A DNA stretch of 64,000 bases from a bacterium (GCA_040755755.1 JBFLZW010000019.1:1774-65773); one strand, 5' to 3'; positions 32,391 to 41,469 are shown, numbered from the stretch's first letter. The notes: generated by a model from the letters alone, not told the origin. Numbers and translations are program-made.

Positions 32391-32409
32391 AAGTTTCATT
32401 ATGAAACTT
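32391..32409. promoter_or_regulatory. Perfect 9-1-9 palindrome, possible operator
   Basis: AAGTTTCAT-T-ATGAAACTT is a perfect inverted repeat beginning 17 bp upstream of the -35 box of the ExeA promoter. The position suits a dimeric activator or repressor of that operon. Confidence 0.5.
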
Positions 32410-32432
32410 TTCCTCCCTGACTATGGGCATAA

Positions 32433-32485
32433 AAAAAGACCAACCACCACAATCTCGCTTGTCTTTGGGGATGGTCAGTCTTTTT
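32433..32485. terminator. Bidirectional terminator-like hairpin
   Basis: AAAAAGAC...ACCA pairs with TGGT...GTCTTTTT, with a T tract at the 3' end on both strands. It separates the 32525 gene from the ExeA operon. Confidence 0.55.
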
Positions 32486-32524
32486 CAAGAAAAAATCGTC
32501 TGGCTGATTTACTCAGGGAATTGA

Positions 32525-32833
32525 TCAGTCATTTTTTTCACGATCTTCTTCTTTTCTGCGGCCTGAATTTTCAGCCGATCGCGGCTCTTCCCGGAATGAA
32601 TCGAATCGGCCACTCTCTTCCTCTTTAGTCTTGATCGTATCCTTTATTTCGGTGATGCCGATAAACAAGGCAATCAGGCCGCCAGTAAGCAGAATCATGG
32701 GGACGCTTCCCGCGATAAGGTAAAGAAAATATCTGAACCAGAAAATCAGCCCGATAATTCCGAGGATTATTGCTAAAAAACCGCCTAACACTGCCATAAT
32801 CATTCCCATTGTTCTTTTTGCCCCCTTTCTCAT
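32525..32833 (-). CDS. Small two-helix membrane protein with charged tail
   Basis: 102 residues with two membrane helices (about 10-30 and 35-60) and a highly charged C-terminal tail (KTKEEESGRFDSFREEPRS...). The tail would be cytoplasmic if both ends are inside. The ATG at 32809 (residue 9) has AAAGGGGG upstream and is an alternative start. I do not recognise the family. The gene is transcribed alone, ending at the hairpin at 32433-32485. Confidence 0.6.
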   Translation of the reverse strand: MRKGAKRTMGMIMAVLGGFLAIILGIIGLIFWFRYFLYLIAGSVPMILLTGGLIALFIGITEIKDTIKTKEEESGRFDSFREEPRSAENSGRRKEEDREKND

Positions 32834-33034
32834 CTAGGATTGTTTTGGCGATCTGTTTTCTGATAGCTAGATTCTCTAATAAATTCTCTGAAAAGTCAAG
32901 CATTAAAAATAATTTACACCCTTGAAGATGTATTCTGTTAAACCCTCAACTTCCTTATGCTGGATAGAAAAAGGGAAGTGGCCCATTATGGAATAATAAT
33001 TCCCTATTGGCTGTTTTTTGTCAAGTCAACAGTG
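32834..33034. other. AT-rich promoter-like gap
   Basis: About 200 bp of AT-rich DNA between divergent transcription units. A ribosome-binding site for the minus-strand gene lies at its start; no other feature is supported. Confidence 0.35.
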
Positions 33035-33066
33035 ATTCACATTCGGTTTCGATCATATGTGAATCT
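33035..33066 (+). terminator. Hairpin followed by a T run
   Basis: GATTCACAT pairs perfectly with ATGTGAATC around a 14-nt loop and is followed by TTTTTTCC. It has the form of an intrinsic terminator on the plus strand, yet no plus-strand gene ends close before it, so it may be a leader or relic. Confidence 0.5.
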
Positions 33067-33452
33067 TTTTTCCTAATAGATGGAAAAAATTTTCATAACT
33101 CTCAGGAAGATTCCGCTCTATAGTAGTTGAGCTATTTGAAAGCAACTTTCCTTTCTCATCGCTTATTATATGATTTTAATGGATCATTGATTTTAGATTC
33201 AATCTTTGGCAAGAAGGAAATACAGGGAAGAACTGTATGGCATAAGAATTGCTTCACTATATGCCGTCCTGCAAATAAACTCAATCTCCCTTATGAGGAA
33301 GGGAATTCCGAACTCTGATATTGAAAATACCATGAAAGTGTCCCGATAGGGTAAATCAATCTCGAACAGGTATTAATTTCTCTGGATAATATAAGGCTCA
33401 CTGGCTTATTTCCCTAATAAGGCCAGCACAGAGTCGAAATAATGGATAGGGA
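33067..33452. other. Gap without a supported gene
   Basis: A TTG-started frame of 63 codons at 33127-33318 has no ribosome-binding site and no recognisable motif, and I do not annotate it. No promoter or RNA gene was recognised. Confidence 0.35.
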
Positions 33453-33974
33453 ATGAGGCGATTGTTCGATTGTAAGGTATTGAAAATTCTTTCTCACCTG
33501 TTGCAGATATTACTGGCAGGCTTAATCTGTATTTTATGCACTATGGATGCGCCGGAATACATCCGCTGCACCCATATCGGTGTTTGTGAATTCCTGGAAG
33601 TCTGCGCAGATTTTACCGAAACCCGGAAACTGGAAAATATCCTGGAAAGCATAAGCCATTTTCCCCGCCGGATTTTTACTGCCGGAAGGAACCTTATCGG
33701 ACGCTTTTCATGCTTTCTCGAATGGTTAAGACGCATCGTTAACTATAACCTGAATCTCATTCAGCAGAACCTCATCGAAAATTTTTTCTGGCCGCCGGTT
33801 GTGTTGCCGATCCTGGAGCGGTGGGTCAATCCATTCCGCTGTGAAGTACCTTGTCCTGTGCTCAGGATAATGAGCAGGGTTCTTCTGAAGGACGAAACCA
33901 TTCCTCCTGCACAGGAAAATAAGCTCCCTCCGCCAGCACTTCAGATCGTAACGATCTCGATTATCAAATCCTGA
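33453..33974 (+). CDS. Hypothetical protein with N-terminal hydrophobic segment
   Basis: 173 residues. A hydrophobic helix at about 14-30 (LLQILLAGLICILCTM) could be an anchor or signal sequence. The rest is rich in Cys, Ile and Asn with no family I know. ATAGGGA precedes the ATG. It lies directly before the two secreted Tyr/Gly-rich protein genes on the same strand. Codon use looks less biased than that of its neighbours, so it may not be expressed strongly; its reality is moderately sure. Confidence 0.4.
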   Translation: MRRLFDCKVLKILSHLLQILLAGLICILCTMDAPEYIRCTHIGVCEFLEVCADFTETRKLENILESISHFPRRIFTAGRNLIGRFSCFLEWLRRIVNYNLNLIQQNLIENFFWPPVVLPILERWVNPFRCEVPCPVLRIMSRVLLKDETIPPAQENKLPPPALQIVTISIIKS

Positions 33975-34022
33975 CCTGTCTCATCCAAATAAATCCGCAT
34001 TAAACCCTGAAGCTGTAAGATT

Positions 34023-34092
34023 CCCCCAAAAATATTCACAGTCAACATGTTCCTCATCAACTGAGAATATTGTGGATATTGGGGTTTGGGGG
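34023..34092 (+). promoter_or_regulatory. Long imperfect leader hairpin
   Basis: CCCCCAAA plus AATATTCACA (34023-34040) pair with TGTGGATATT plus TTTGGGGG (34071-34092), apart from a 4-nt GGGG bulge and one G-U pair, around a 30-nt loop. It ends 47 nt before the start of the 34140 gene. It could be a regulatory leader or attenuator. It does not match a riboswitch class I know. Confidence 0.4.
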
Positions 34093-34139
34093 ACCTGTGA
34101 AATACTGTATTCAACACATCAAAAGAGGAAGGTGAGTAA

Positions 34140-34679
34140 ATGAAATTTTTTCCAAAATGGCTTTTTGCAGTTATTATGCTTTTCATAGCGGCTGCTGTTC
34201 CCGAAGGCTTGCTGCCTGGCTGGGCAGAGGCACAATTTTCTCCCCTCTCAGGCTATTACGGTTATTATAATTACCTGGCACCATTCCAGGCTTATGGCTA
34301 TGGGGGGCTGGGCGGCTCTGCATTCATCAATCCTCATGCAGGATTGGGATGGGGAGGAATGAACCCTTTTTCAGGCTCTCTCACATCATGGTCTCCGTGG
34401 TATGGCGGCGGGTATTTCGGAAACGGCCTGAGCCTGATGAGCCCTTTCTCTTACGGGAACGGATACCAAACCCTGATGGAGGCGTTCAACACCTATAACT
34501 ATTTACAATACGCCATACAATTTTACGAAATAGCCAGAGAAGTTCCTCTTCTCTATCTCCAGGATACCCAGGCCGATCATCTCGGTGCCCTGATGTATAG
34601 TTATGCGGACAAGCTGGGGGTATCGCCTCAAGAGGCTGTGCTCTATTTTATCAGGGAAAATTTCTTTCCCCAGCCATAA
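34140..34679 (+). CDS. Secreted Tyr/Gly-rich protein 1
   Basis: 179 residues. A signal peptide (basic start, hydrophobic core LFAVIMLFIAAAV) ends at AEA, so the mature chain would begin QFSPLSGYYG. The first 100 mature residues are low-complexity Tyr/Gly/Asn/Ser sequence (GYYGYYNYLAPF), and the last 60 are helical (ADHLGALMYSYADKLG). AGGAAGGTGAG precedes the ATG. It shares composition, signal type and terminal Gln with the proteins at 34886 and 41510, which suggests secreted surface or matrix material. No catalytic motif is visible. Confidence 0.6.
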   Translation: MKFFPKWLFAVIMLFIAAAVPEGLLPGWAEAQFSPLSGYYGYYNYLAPFQAYGYGGLGGSAFINPHAGLGWGGMNPFSGSLTSWSPWYGGGYFGNGLSLMSPFSYGNGYQTLMEAFNTYNYLQYAIQFYEIAREVPLLYLQDTQADHLGALMYSYADKLGVSPQEAVLYFIRENFFPQP

Positions 34680-34885
34680 GAGAGCAAGGCATTAACCCTG
34701 AAATAACTCGAATTGGCCGCGCTCATGAGCGTGGCTGTATCAAGGATGGGTAAAGGCAACCTTTTTGGATAAGAAAGGAGGACAATTTATACCACGCATT
34801 CGCAGTATGGTACTATCGTTAGGTTTTTTATTTAGTGTTTATCAATATTGTTTCCAAGATGAGGAAAGGTTAAGGAGAAACGATC
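34680..34885. other. Leader region of secreted protein 2
   Basis: 206 bp with an inverted GCGCTCATGAGCG palindrome near 34720, an AAGGAGG run at about 34779 unrelated to a start codon, and an AT-rich segment before the gene. Nothing matches a known riboswitch with confidence. Confidence 0.35.
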
Positions 34886-35440
34886 ATGCGTAGAACACGA
34901 CTTTTATTGGGTGCATTGGTATTAGGTATGGCAGTTTGTTTTTTCATGGCTTCATCAGCAACTGCTCAGTACTGGCAGGCGATGCCTCCTTATAATGTAT
35001 TGTGGCCACTGTGGACTCAGACACTGTCTCCTGTAGACCCCCTTACGGGCAAGGCTACACCTCTGGTGAGCTCACTTACCAGCTCGACCGTACTGCCGGT
35101 AACGCCTTCTTTTATCTGGGACATCGAGGACTCGCATCCCTGGTTTCTGTACAATGCTCCTGCAATCCTGGGTGGCAGCCTCTACTATTTTGATCCTCTG
35201 ACCGGCTTCAACACCTTCCCGCCTCCCGACCATATCCTGCCAGGTGGGGTAATTGTCCCGAACACACTGCCACTGGGCTATGAACTTCTGATTCCGCCAT
35301 TTCAGAATGTTGACCTGTTGACCTTGATTGCCAACAATGCCTATACCGCTGCCTTCGGATCATATGTAGGCGCTATCCCCTATCTCAGCCTGGTGACTCC
35401 GGAAGTTCTGTGGGGAGTACCTCCATTCCCTGTTTTCTAA
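34886..35440 (+). CDS. Secreted hypothetical protein 2
   Basis: 184 residues. The signal peptide (MRRTRLLLGALVLGMAVCFF) has a typical A-T-A cleavage site, so the mature protein starts QYWQAMPPYN. It is rich in Pro, Leu, Trp and Tyr, with short patterns such as LWPLWTQTLSPVDPLTGK and no known domain. TTAAGGAGA upstream gives a strong start. It follows secreted protein 1 by about 200 bp and may belong with it. There are no cysteines beyond the signal peptide. Confidence 0.6.
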   Translation: MRRTRLLLGALVLGMAVCFFMASSATAQYWQAMPPYNVLWPLWTQTLSPVDPLTGKATPLVSSLTSSTVLPVTPSFIWDIEDSHPWFLYNAPAILGGSLYYFDPLTGFNTFPPPDHILPGGVIVPNTLPLGYELLIPPFQNVDLLTLIANNAYTAAFGSYVGAIPYLSLVTPEVLWGVPPFPVF

Positions 35441-35864
35441 TCTTATGCTATGAAAGCTGCCCAAGCACGTCATAGATAAGATGCACTATCCTGACTTACC
35501 ACAAAACCTTATGGATAAGTACAGGGAAATGGAGGTACCTTGAATTAACTATGGTATAAATTGACGCCTATACCCATTCCGTATTCTTATCGGTATTCTC
35601 ACCAGTAAAACAGGTTGGGGGAGGCCCGGCATACCCTTCGGGGGGGGGACTGGGCCTCCCCACAACTTTCCGGCACGATTTTTTGGAAATTTTTATTTTT
35701 TTATTGCTTGCCCGAATATTTTCTGGTTTAATAGGCTCCAAAATCAGTTCAAATGTAAAAGCATAATGTTCCAAAAGGAACAGGCGGATTTTCCATCTCT
35801 CCGTTACGCTTTTGCCAAAGGAAAAAAGGGCTTATGAGGGGGGAAATAAGCATCGGGAGGCTCT
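35441..35864. other. 424-bp gap with a GC-rich hairpin and G9 tract
   Basis: The gap holds the 35614-35666 hairpin, a run of nine G at 35640-35648, and TTTTTATTTTTTTATTG at 35690-35707. No gene is supported. Confidence 0.4.
35614..35666 (+). terminator. Terminator-like hairpin containing a G9 loop tract
   Basis: GGGGAGGCCC (35618-35627) pairs with GGGCCTCCCC (35652-35661), and GTTG/CAAC extend the stem. Nine consecutive G lie within the loop. A T-rich run begins about 25 nt downstream. It would end the transcript of the secreted-protein genes. Confidence 0.55.
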
Positions 35865-36437
35865 ATGAAAAGCTTTACCATCAACAGGACAACCGTAATA
35901 TGGAAAGTTGGGGATATCACCGAAGAATCAGTAGATGCCATTGTTAATGCCGCTAATTCCGGCCTGCGGGGAGGAGGGGGCGTAGACGGGGCCATTCATC
36001 GGGCAGGCGGCCCCAAAATCATGGAAGAATGCCGGAAAATCGGCGGATGCCCTGCCGGTGAGGCAGTCATCACCACAGGAGGCAATCTGCCTGCCCGCTC
36101 TGTTATCCATACCGTAGGGCCAATCTATGTCACCGGAAAAAAGGGAGAGCCGCAAATCCTGCACAATGCCTATCTGAACAGCCTGCGGCTGGCTTCACAG
36201 CATAATCTTCGAACCATCGCCTTCCCCTCGATCAGTACCGGCGTTTACGGCTATCCGATCGAGAAAGCATCCCGAATCGCTCTTGAGACCTGCCTCGACT
36301 ACCTCAAAGATCATCAGGATGACTTTGATTCGATTACCTTTGTGCTCTTCAGCCAGAGAGATTACGAGGCTTATGAAAAGGCCCTTCAGGAGCTGTACCC
36401 GGAGGAATTTTCCCAGGCACGGGAAGAAGGCACGTGA
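35865..36437 (+). CDS. Macro-domain ADP-ribose-type hydrolase
   Basis: 190 residues, essentially one macro domain. [20 protein letters not shown] opens the domain, [14 protein letters not shown] forms the ADP-ribose loop with the conserved Asn and Asp, and [12 protein letters not shown] is the second loop. This is the YmdB/MacroD-like class that removes ADP-ribose from proteins or O-acetyl-ADP-ribose. The best ribosome-binding site is GGGAGGC, 6 nt before the ATG. A charged C-terminal helix extends past the core domain. The neighbouring gene is convergent, so the gene is probably independent. Confidence 0.9.
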   Translation: MKSFTINRTTVIWKVGDITEESVDAIVNAANSGLRGGGGVDGAIHRAGGPKIMEECRKIGGCPAGEAVITTGGNLPARSVIHTVGPIYVTGKKGEPQILHNAYLNSLRLASQHNLRTIAFPSISTGVYGYPIEKASRIALETCLDYLKDHQDDFDSITFVLFSQRDYEAYEKALQELYPEEFSQAREEGT

Positions 36438-36452
36438 TCTGTGCCCGGTCAC

Positions 36453-37415
36453 TTACGGGAAGACTTCCACAAAGGGAGAAGGGCTGATTTCATGCCAGAT
36501 GATGCCTTCAAGCAGCCCCGCGTCACTGACCGTTAAGCGGGTAATATTCAGGGTTCTCATCAGAGTCAGCAGTATGGCCGCACCAGCCAGGATAATATCC
36601 TCCCTGCCCTTCTCCAGCCCGCAAACCTTCCCCCGCTCATGGACAGGCACAGAGCGAAGACCGGCAGCCAGCTCTTCAAGGCTGGCTAAAGGAATGGCAA
36701 AGCTATTGATCCGGTCAGGATCATAGCTGCACGCTCTTTGCTCGATGGCGGCCAGGGTGGTAGCCGTACCTCCGGTCCCGATAAAACTGGTCAGGGAATC
36801 GGTAAAAATCGACGGAAGACTCTGCTCAATAATGCTCCGGCAATATCTGACCATCTCTTCCCATTCGCAGGCCGCAGGAGGATCATGAATCAGGAATTTC
36901 TCGGTAAGCCAGACAGCACCCAGGGGAAGGCTGAAAAAAGAAGGATAGCCGTCAGCAGGAGGAAAGTGAATGACTTCACTGCTTCCTCCGCCGATGTCGG
37001 TAATGATCAGATTTTCCGGCTGGAGGCCGAGAGTCCTGATAACCCCGTACGAGGCCAGGCCAGCCTCCATCTCCCCGGAAATGACCTGCACTGGAATGCC
37101 GGTTTCCTGATGCAGTACCCTGCAGGCGGATTCCCGGTTCTCGGCTTCCCGAAAGACACTGGTCCCTGCGAGGCGAACCTTTTCAGCCCCCAAACTTGCC
37201 GCCTCAGCCGAAAACCTCTTCACCGCTTCGACAGCCCGCCGGAGGCTCTGGGGCAGGATTTTTTTCTCCCTGCCAAATCCCTCCCCCAACCGGACAACCA
37301 TCCGCTCCCGGTGCAGCACGCGGATTTGCCCGCGGTTTAGTTCCTCGGCAACCATGAACCGGATGGCATTGGTCCCAAGGTCAATCGCAGCATGAATCAT
37401 GGTCGTTTCTCTCAA
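36453..37415 (-). CDS. Ppx/GppA-family phosphatase
   Basis: 320 residues. The ASKHA fold begins with AAIDLGTNAIRFMVAE (phosphate loop 1), continues with FSAEAASLGAEKVRLAGTSV and GSGSSE-type IGGGSSEVIHF (phosphate loop 2), and ends with SDAGLLEGI. The length is that of short GppA-like exopolyphosphatases, without the C-terminal HD-like extension of Ppx. These enzymes hydrolyse polyphosphate or pppGpp. It converges on the macro-domain gene, leaving only 15 bp between stops, and an ATG three residues after the second Met might be the true start. Confidence 0.9.
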   Translation of the reverse strand: MRETTMIHAAIDLGTNAIRFMVAEELNRGQIRVLHRERMVVRLGEGFGREKKILPQSLRRAVEAVKRFSAEAASLGAEKVRLAGTSVFREAENRESACRVLHQETGIPVQVISGEMEAGLASYGVIRTLGLQPENLIITDIGGGSSEVIHFPPADGYPSFFSLPLGAVWLTEKFLIHDPPAACEWEEMVRYCRSIIEQSLPSIFTDSLTSFIGTGGTATTLAAIEQRACSYDPDRINSFAIPLASLEELAAGLRSVPVHERGKVCGLEKGREDIILAGAAILLTLMRTLNITRLTVSDAGLLEGIIWHEISPSPFVEVFP

Positions 37416-37650
37416 TAATCTTCAGAAGCTGCTTCACCCGATATGGTTTTGCCTTCCCATTAATCTGTTGTTAGTATAGCCTAAAATAAAGCAATTTGGA
37501 AAAAAATCTTCAGGACGGTACCACATTAATTGCATGAATAAAACCAACTTATACCCTGGCGCATGTATTTGTTCAGGGGCGGACAGTTTTAATTTATCAG
37601 AGGCAGCCTCCTGTTGTTTACCCTATAAGGGAGCGAATGCTCCTCATAAT
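37416..37650. other. Spacer upstream of ppx-like gene
   Basis: About 235 bp of AT-rich DNA containing the divergent promoter region of the ppx-like gene. I saw no gene and no convincing promoter hexamers. It ends at the dispersed repeat. Confidence 0.35.
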
Positions 37651-37706
37651 CCCTCCCCCTTTTGAGGCAGGGAGCCCCTGTGGCAGGGGAGGTTAGGTGG
37701 GGGTGA
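37651..37706 (-). repeat. Dispersed GC-rich palindromic repeat, copy 2
   Basis: This is the reverse-complement counterpart of the repeat in the 1515 gene. The core GAGCCCCTGTGGCAGGGGAG is identical to copy 1, and the flanks differ in a few positions. It lies in a gap, which indicates the repeat is normally intergenic. Confidence 0.8.
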
Positions 37707-37770
37707 ACCAACGGGGAAACCAGTACAGAAAAAAACCGGCAGCGAGGTTATCCGGCTCTCTTAAAAAAGC

Positions 37771-37798
37771 TTGACAATAACCGTTCAGTCATTAAAAT
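37771..37798 (+). promoter_or_regulatory. Likely promoter for the PilZ gene
   Basis: TTGACA (37771-37776, perfect) and TAAAAT (37793-37798) are 16 bp apart. The start would leave a long leader of about 295 nt before the PilZ gene. Between the boxes lies AACCGTTCAGTC, which could be a regulator half-site. Confidence 0.5.
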
Positions 37799-38100
37799 AG
37801 ACAGGGTCGAGTGAAAAATATTTCGTGGATTTCGAGGTAATAAATTATAAATTTGGAGATAAAAATATCATTTCACTACGTGATTTTACAGTATACAACT
37901 GATCCGTCCAAGAGAGGTGTGTGGGTGCGTGAATGCATGCTCGAGAGAGTTGAAAGAGAAAGGCAAGTGGATATTCGACAATCTCCAAAAAGACATGGGG
38001 GGTAGGAGGAGAGGAATCGTTCGTCCGTATTATGAAAAAAAGCCGAAGTAATTAACGTGGTTTGTACAACGAAGAAAATACCGAGCGGAGGGCTGTTGTT

Positions 38101-38466
38101 ATGATGGTCGAATCAAACGATAGAAGGACAACCAGACGGGTCACCGCAGAAATTCCCCTTGAACTTGTCACTCTCCCCATAACCATTGCCAAAAGATCGC
38201 AAAGTTCCCAGACTCAGAACATCAGTTGTTTCGGATTGTATTGCAAACTGGATCAATATATCCCCCCTTTCACCAATGTTGAAGTCAGCCTGTTCCTGCC
38301 ACAAAAACAAAATCCACACTTGCCCTCAAAAATTTCCTTTAAAGGGATTGTTGTTCGGAGTGAGCCGGCAGAAGAAAGCAAAGCCAAAGAATATAATATC
38401 GCTATCTTTGCACCCTCAGGCATTGATTTAGGAGGCTATTCTTTTCAGCCCCCTGCCGGAGATTAA
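38101..38466 (+). CDS. PilZ-like c-di-GMP receptor domain protein
   Basis: 121 residues from the ATG at 38101 (GGAGGG 9 nt upstream; a TTG-started frame to 38062 is less likely). The order fits PilZ: an N-terminal RRTTRRV, the first strand IPLELVTLPI, then a motif TQNISCFGLYCKL comparable to N-x-S-x-x-G, then the barrel strands with KISFKGIVVRSE. An Arg-rich stretch before the barrel would bind c-di-GMP together with the N-x-S-x-x-G loop. It lies far from the chemosensory island but could respond to its HD-GYP/GGDEF output. Domain assignment is good, ligand binding is inferred. Confidence 0.7.
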   Translation: MMVESNDRRTTRRVTAEIPLELVTLPITIAKRSQSSQTQNISCFGLYCKLDQYIPPFTNVEVSLFLPQKQNPHLPSKISFKGIVVRSEPAEESKAKEYNIAIFAPSGIDLGGYSFQPPAGD

Positions 38467-38474
38467 CCCCGGTT

Positions 38475-38576
38475 CAGAAGTCAGGAGCCAGAAGTCAGGA
38501 GTCGGGAGTCAGGAGTCGGGAGTCGGGAGAAAAGAAAGCTTTTATTCTGACTCCTGAATTCTGACTCCTGACTCCT
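38475..38576. repeat. GACTCCTGACT-family repeat, arms in both orientations
   Basis: AGTCAGGAGTCGGGAGTCAG-type units on the left and CTGACTCCTGACTCCTC on the right give a hairpin-prone inverted array. The same family fills 51640-51772. Confidence 0.75.
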
Positions 38577-38612
38577 CTAAATATAGAGCCTCCAAACAAA
38601 AGTAGCTGCACA

Positions 38613-40490
38613 ATGCCAAGAATAAAAATTTTGCCGGAAAATCTGGCTAATATGATCGCTGCCGGGGAAATTATCGACCGGCCGGCTTCGGTCGTGAAGG
38701 AGCTGGTGGAAAACTCCATCGATGCCGGGAGCGACCAGATAGAAGTACACCTGAAGCGGCATGGCAAAGAGGAAATCAAAGTCATCGATAATGGATGCGG
38801 AATGGGATACCATGATGCCCTGCTGGCCTTTGAAAGGCACGCTACCAGCAAGATCTGCGAGCCTGCGGACCTTGAGAAAATCCATACCCTCGGGTTTCGG
38901 GGAGAAGCTTTGCCGAGTATTGCCTCCGTAGCTCAATTGACGATTATCACCAGAGAGCAGGGAACTGAAATCGGCACTCAGGTGATTCTCGATGGGGGAA
39001 AATTGATCAGGGTTTCCGAGATCGGTGCTCCGGTAGGGACAAGTGTCTGTGTTTCCTCGCTGTTTAAAAATGTCCCTGCCCGGCTGAAGTTTATGAAAAG
39101 CGATTCCGTCGAATTCAGCCATATTGCCCAGATTCTGGACCAGGAGGCACTGGCCCACCATCAGATCTCTTTTACCTTCAGGCACAACGGGAAAACCGTC
39201 TGGCACATGCCCAAAGTCCTGACCCTGGATGAGCGGATCCAGCAGCTCTATGGTCATGAAATCATCGATCACCTGCTGAAGATCAATGGAGAATTCACAA
39301 CATGCCGGGTTTTCGGACTTATCGGGGAGGCCACCTATACCAGGCCGAACCGTTGCGGTCAGTATACTTATGTCAATGGCCGGTTTGTCCGGAATCCGAT
39401 CCTTCTGAAAGCGATTTCCGAGGGTTACGAACACGTTCTGCCCCGCGACCGCTACCCGGTCTGCTTCCTGTTTCTCACGATTTCTCCCGAGCATGTTGAT
39501 GTCAATGTGCACCCGGCCAAGATCGAAGTCCGGTTTTCCCATCAGCAGGAAATTTTCGAGGGGATAGTCAGTCTCCTGAAAGAGCGGCTGTCAACCTCCC
39601 GGACAGCGGTCCCCGGAATCTCGATCACGGCAGAGAGGTATGCTCGGGATGAAACCTGCCATTCCCCCTTGCCATCCTTTCCTCACCTGAGCATGGAGGA
39701 ATCGGCAGATGAAAAGCCTTCATCGAGGGAACTCCCAAAGCCCCTGCAGGCCTGCGAGCCTGCCTGCCTGCTCCGGCAGGAGCAGGAATTGCCAAAGCCC
39801 TGCACCGAAATTGCGGGCCTTTTTCCTGCCTTCTCCGGGCAATCCGCGTTCAGGGGAGAAGAGCACCAGCGCGGTTTTCAGGAAGTCATCCAGAACAGCG
39901 ACTCCCGGAGTTTCCTTGTTGCGGAAGGTGACTTCATGCAGATCAATAATTCCTTCATCCTGTTTGAAACCAGACAGGGCCTGGTCATCGTGGACCAGCA
40001 TGCAGCCCATGAGCGGGTCCGGTACGAGCAACTGCAGCAGCAGTTTCGCACCAAAACCCTCCATGCCCAGCAACTGCTGGTTCCGATAACTTTTCAGGTT
40101 CCGGGATATCTTGCCGGGCCAGCCGAAGGGGTGCTCCCGCAGCTTCATGGTGCGGGATTTGACCTTGAGCCTTTCGGCCAGAATACGTTCGTCATCAAGG
40201 CCGTTCCTGTGCTGCTTGCCAAAACCGATCCCCGGGATCTTATCCAGGAAATCTTCAATGATCTTGTGGAGGTTCCGAAAAACGACCCGGAGGCCCTGTA
40301 CGATGCCCTGCTGATGCGGATGGCCTGCTCTTCGGCTATCAAAGCCAATCACCGGTTGAGCCCGGAAGAAATGCGAAGTCTGATCGATCGACTGCGGGAA
40401 ACGTCCATGCCCTTCCGCTGTCCGCACGGCCGGCCAACCACGATTCAACTGGACCTGAAACTCCTGGAGAAATATTTCCTGCGGGGATAA
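38613..40490 (+). CDS. mutL: DNA mismatch repair protein MutL
   Basis: 625 residues. The GHKL ATPase opens with LPENLANMIAAGEIIDRPAS and VKELVENSIDAG, with DNGCGM and HATSKI later. The C-terminal dimerisation/nuclease part carries DQHAAHERVRYE, the metal-binding endonuclease motif, plus the companion Cys/His pieces ACSSAIKANHRL and CPHGRP. It is therefore a nicking MutL, as expected for a bacterium that lacks MutH. A flexible linker (about 340-430) separates the halves. The length is normal. miaA follows by 22 bp, a common neighbour order. Confidence 0.97.
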   Translation: MPRIKILPENLANMIAAGEIIDRPASVVKELVENSIDAGSDQIEVHLKRHGKEEIKVIDNGCGMGYHDALLAFERHATSKICEPADLEKIHTLGFRGEALPSIASVAQLTIITREQGTEIGTQVILDGGKLIRVSEIGAPVGTSVCVSSLFKNVPARLKFMKSDSVEFSHIAQILDQEALAHHQISFTFRHNGKTVWHMPKVLTLDERIQQLYGHEIIDHLLKINGEFTTCRVFGLIGEATYTRPNRCGQYTYVNGRFVRNPILLKAISEGYEHVLPRDRYPVCFLFLTISPEHVDVNVHPAKIEVRFSHQQEIFEGIVSLLKERLSTSRTAVPGISITAERYARDETCHSPLPSFPHLSMEESADEKPSSRELPKPLQACEPACLLRQEQELPKPCTEIAGLFPAFSGQSAFRGEEHQRGFQEVIQNSDSRSFLVAEGDFMQINNSFILFETRQGLVIVDQHAAHERVRYEQLQQQFRTKTLHAQQLLVPITFQVPGYLAGPAEGVLPQLHGAGFDLEPFGQNTFVIKAVPVLLAKTDPRDLIQEIFNDLVEVPKNDPEALYDALLMRMACSSAIKANHRLSPEEMRSLIDRLRETSMPFRCPHGRPTTIQLDLKLLEKYFLRG

Positions 40491-40512
40491 GGCTTAAAGG
40501 GATAGGAGAGCA

Positions 40513-41469
40513 TTGGAAAGTCCAAATTTGAAGATCGTCCCCAAACCCCCTCTGGCCGTCATCCTGGGTCCAACCGCCGTTGGCAAAACCCGTCTGGCCA
40601 TCAATCTGGCGCAGGCAGGGAATATGGAAATCATCAGTGCCGATGCCTTGCAGATCTACCGGGAAATGGATATCGGCACAGCCAAACCATCTGCCTTTGA
40701 GCGCTCACTGGTGCCTCATCATATGATCGATATTGTATCTCCGGCTGAGCACTACAATGCCGGAAGGTATGAGCGGGAGGCGGGTGAGGCGATCAGGAAG
40801 GTCCTGCAATCGGGGAAAATCCCTCTGCTTGTCGGCGGCTGCGGGCTGTATCTCAAGGCTGTTCTCCACGGTATCTTCCAGGGACCTGAGAATGATCCTG
40901 TCCTGCGGGAGCAGCTTCGGCAGGAAGCCCAAATGCGGGGAGAGTATTACCTGCACGAGAGGCTCAGGGAAATCGACCCGGAAACTGCCCGCAAGCTTCA
41001 CCACCGGGATCAGCCACGGCTGATCCGGGCCATTGAGGTTTATCTGAAGACCGGCATCCCCCTGTCCGTGCTCCAGAAGAGGCATTCCTTTCCGGAGAGC
41101 CGCTACCGGACGAAAATTATCGGCCTGTTCCGGGACCGCCATGACCTCTACACCCGGATCGAAACCAGAATCGACCAGATGATTGCAGCGGGCCTGGTAG
41201 CCGAAGTACAGGGGCTGCTCGATGCAGGCTATTCCGAGCATTCAACCGCTCTCCAGGGACTCGGATACAAGCAGATCGTGGCTGCCCTGAAAGGCCAATA
41301 CTCGTGTGAAGAGGCTGTTCGCCTGCTGAAAAGAGACACCCGCCATTATGCCAAACGGCAGTTTACCTGGTTTCGTCAGGTAGAAGATGTCCACTGGATT
41401 GACCTTGGCACCTATCCCGAAGAGCAGGCTGTCCGGAAAATGAAAAAGGTGCTGGCAGATCTCGGTTAA
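40513..41469 (+). CDS. miaA: tRNA dimethylallyltransferase MiaA
   Basis: 318 residues. The P-loop is GPTAVGKTRLA, and DALQIYREMDIGTAKP and HHMIDIVSPAEHYNAG are the family's nucleotide and DMAPP segments. MiaA adds the isopentenyl group to A37 of tRNAs reading U-initial codons. The start is TTG in frame with GGAAAGTCC nearby; the preceding AGGAGA is a good ribosome-binding site. It is cotranscribed with mutL (22-bp gap) and ends in a hairpin that contains its own stop region. Confidence 0.97.
   Translation: MESPNLKIVPKPPLAVILGPTAVGKTRLAINLAQAGNMEIISADALQIYREMDIGTAKPSAFERSLVPHHMIDIVSPAEHYNAGRYEREAGEAIRKVLQSGKIPLLVGGCGLYLKAVLHGIFQGPENDPVLREQLRQEAQMRGEYYLHERLREIDPETARKLHHRDQPRLIRAIEVYLKTGIPLSVLQKRHSFPESRYRTKIIGLFRDRHDLYTRIETRIDQMIAAGLVAEVQGLLDAGYSEHSTALQGLGYKQIVAALKGQYSCEEAVRLLKRDTRHYAKRQFTWFRQVEDVHWIDLGTYPEEQAVRKMKKVLADLG

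Noticed and set aside
34680-34885. c-di-GMP or other riboswitch upstream of the secreted protein
   Set aside because: GGGTAAAGGCAACC suggested a fragment of a GEMM-like motif, but the other conserved segments are missing.
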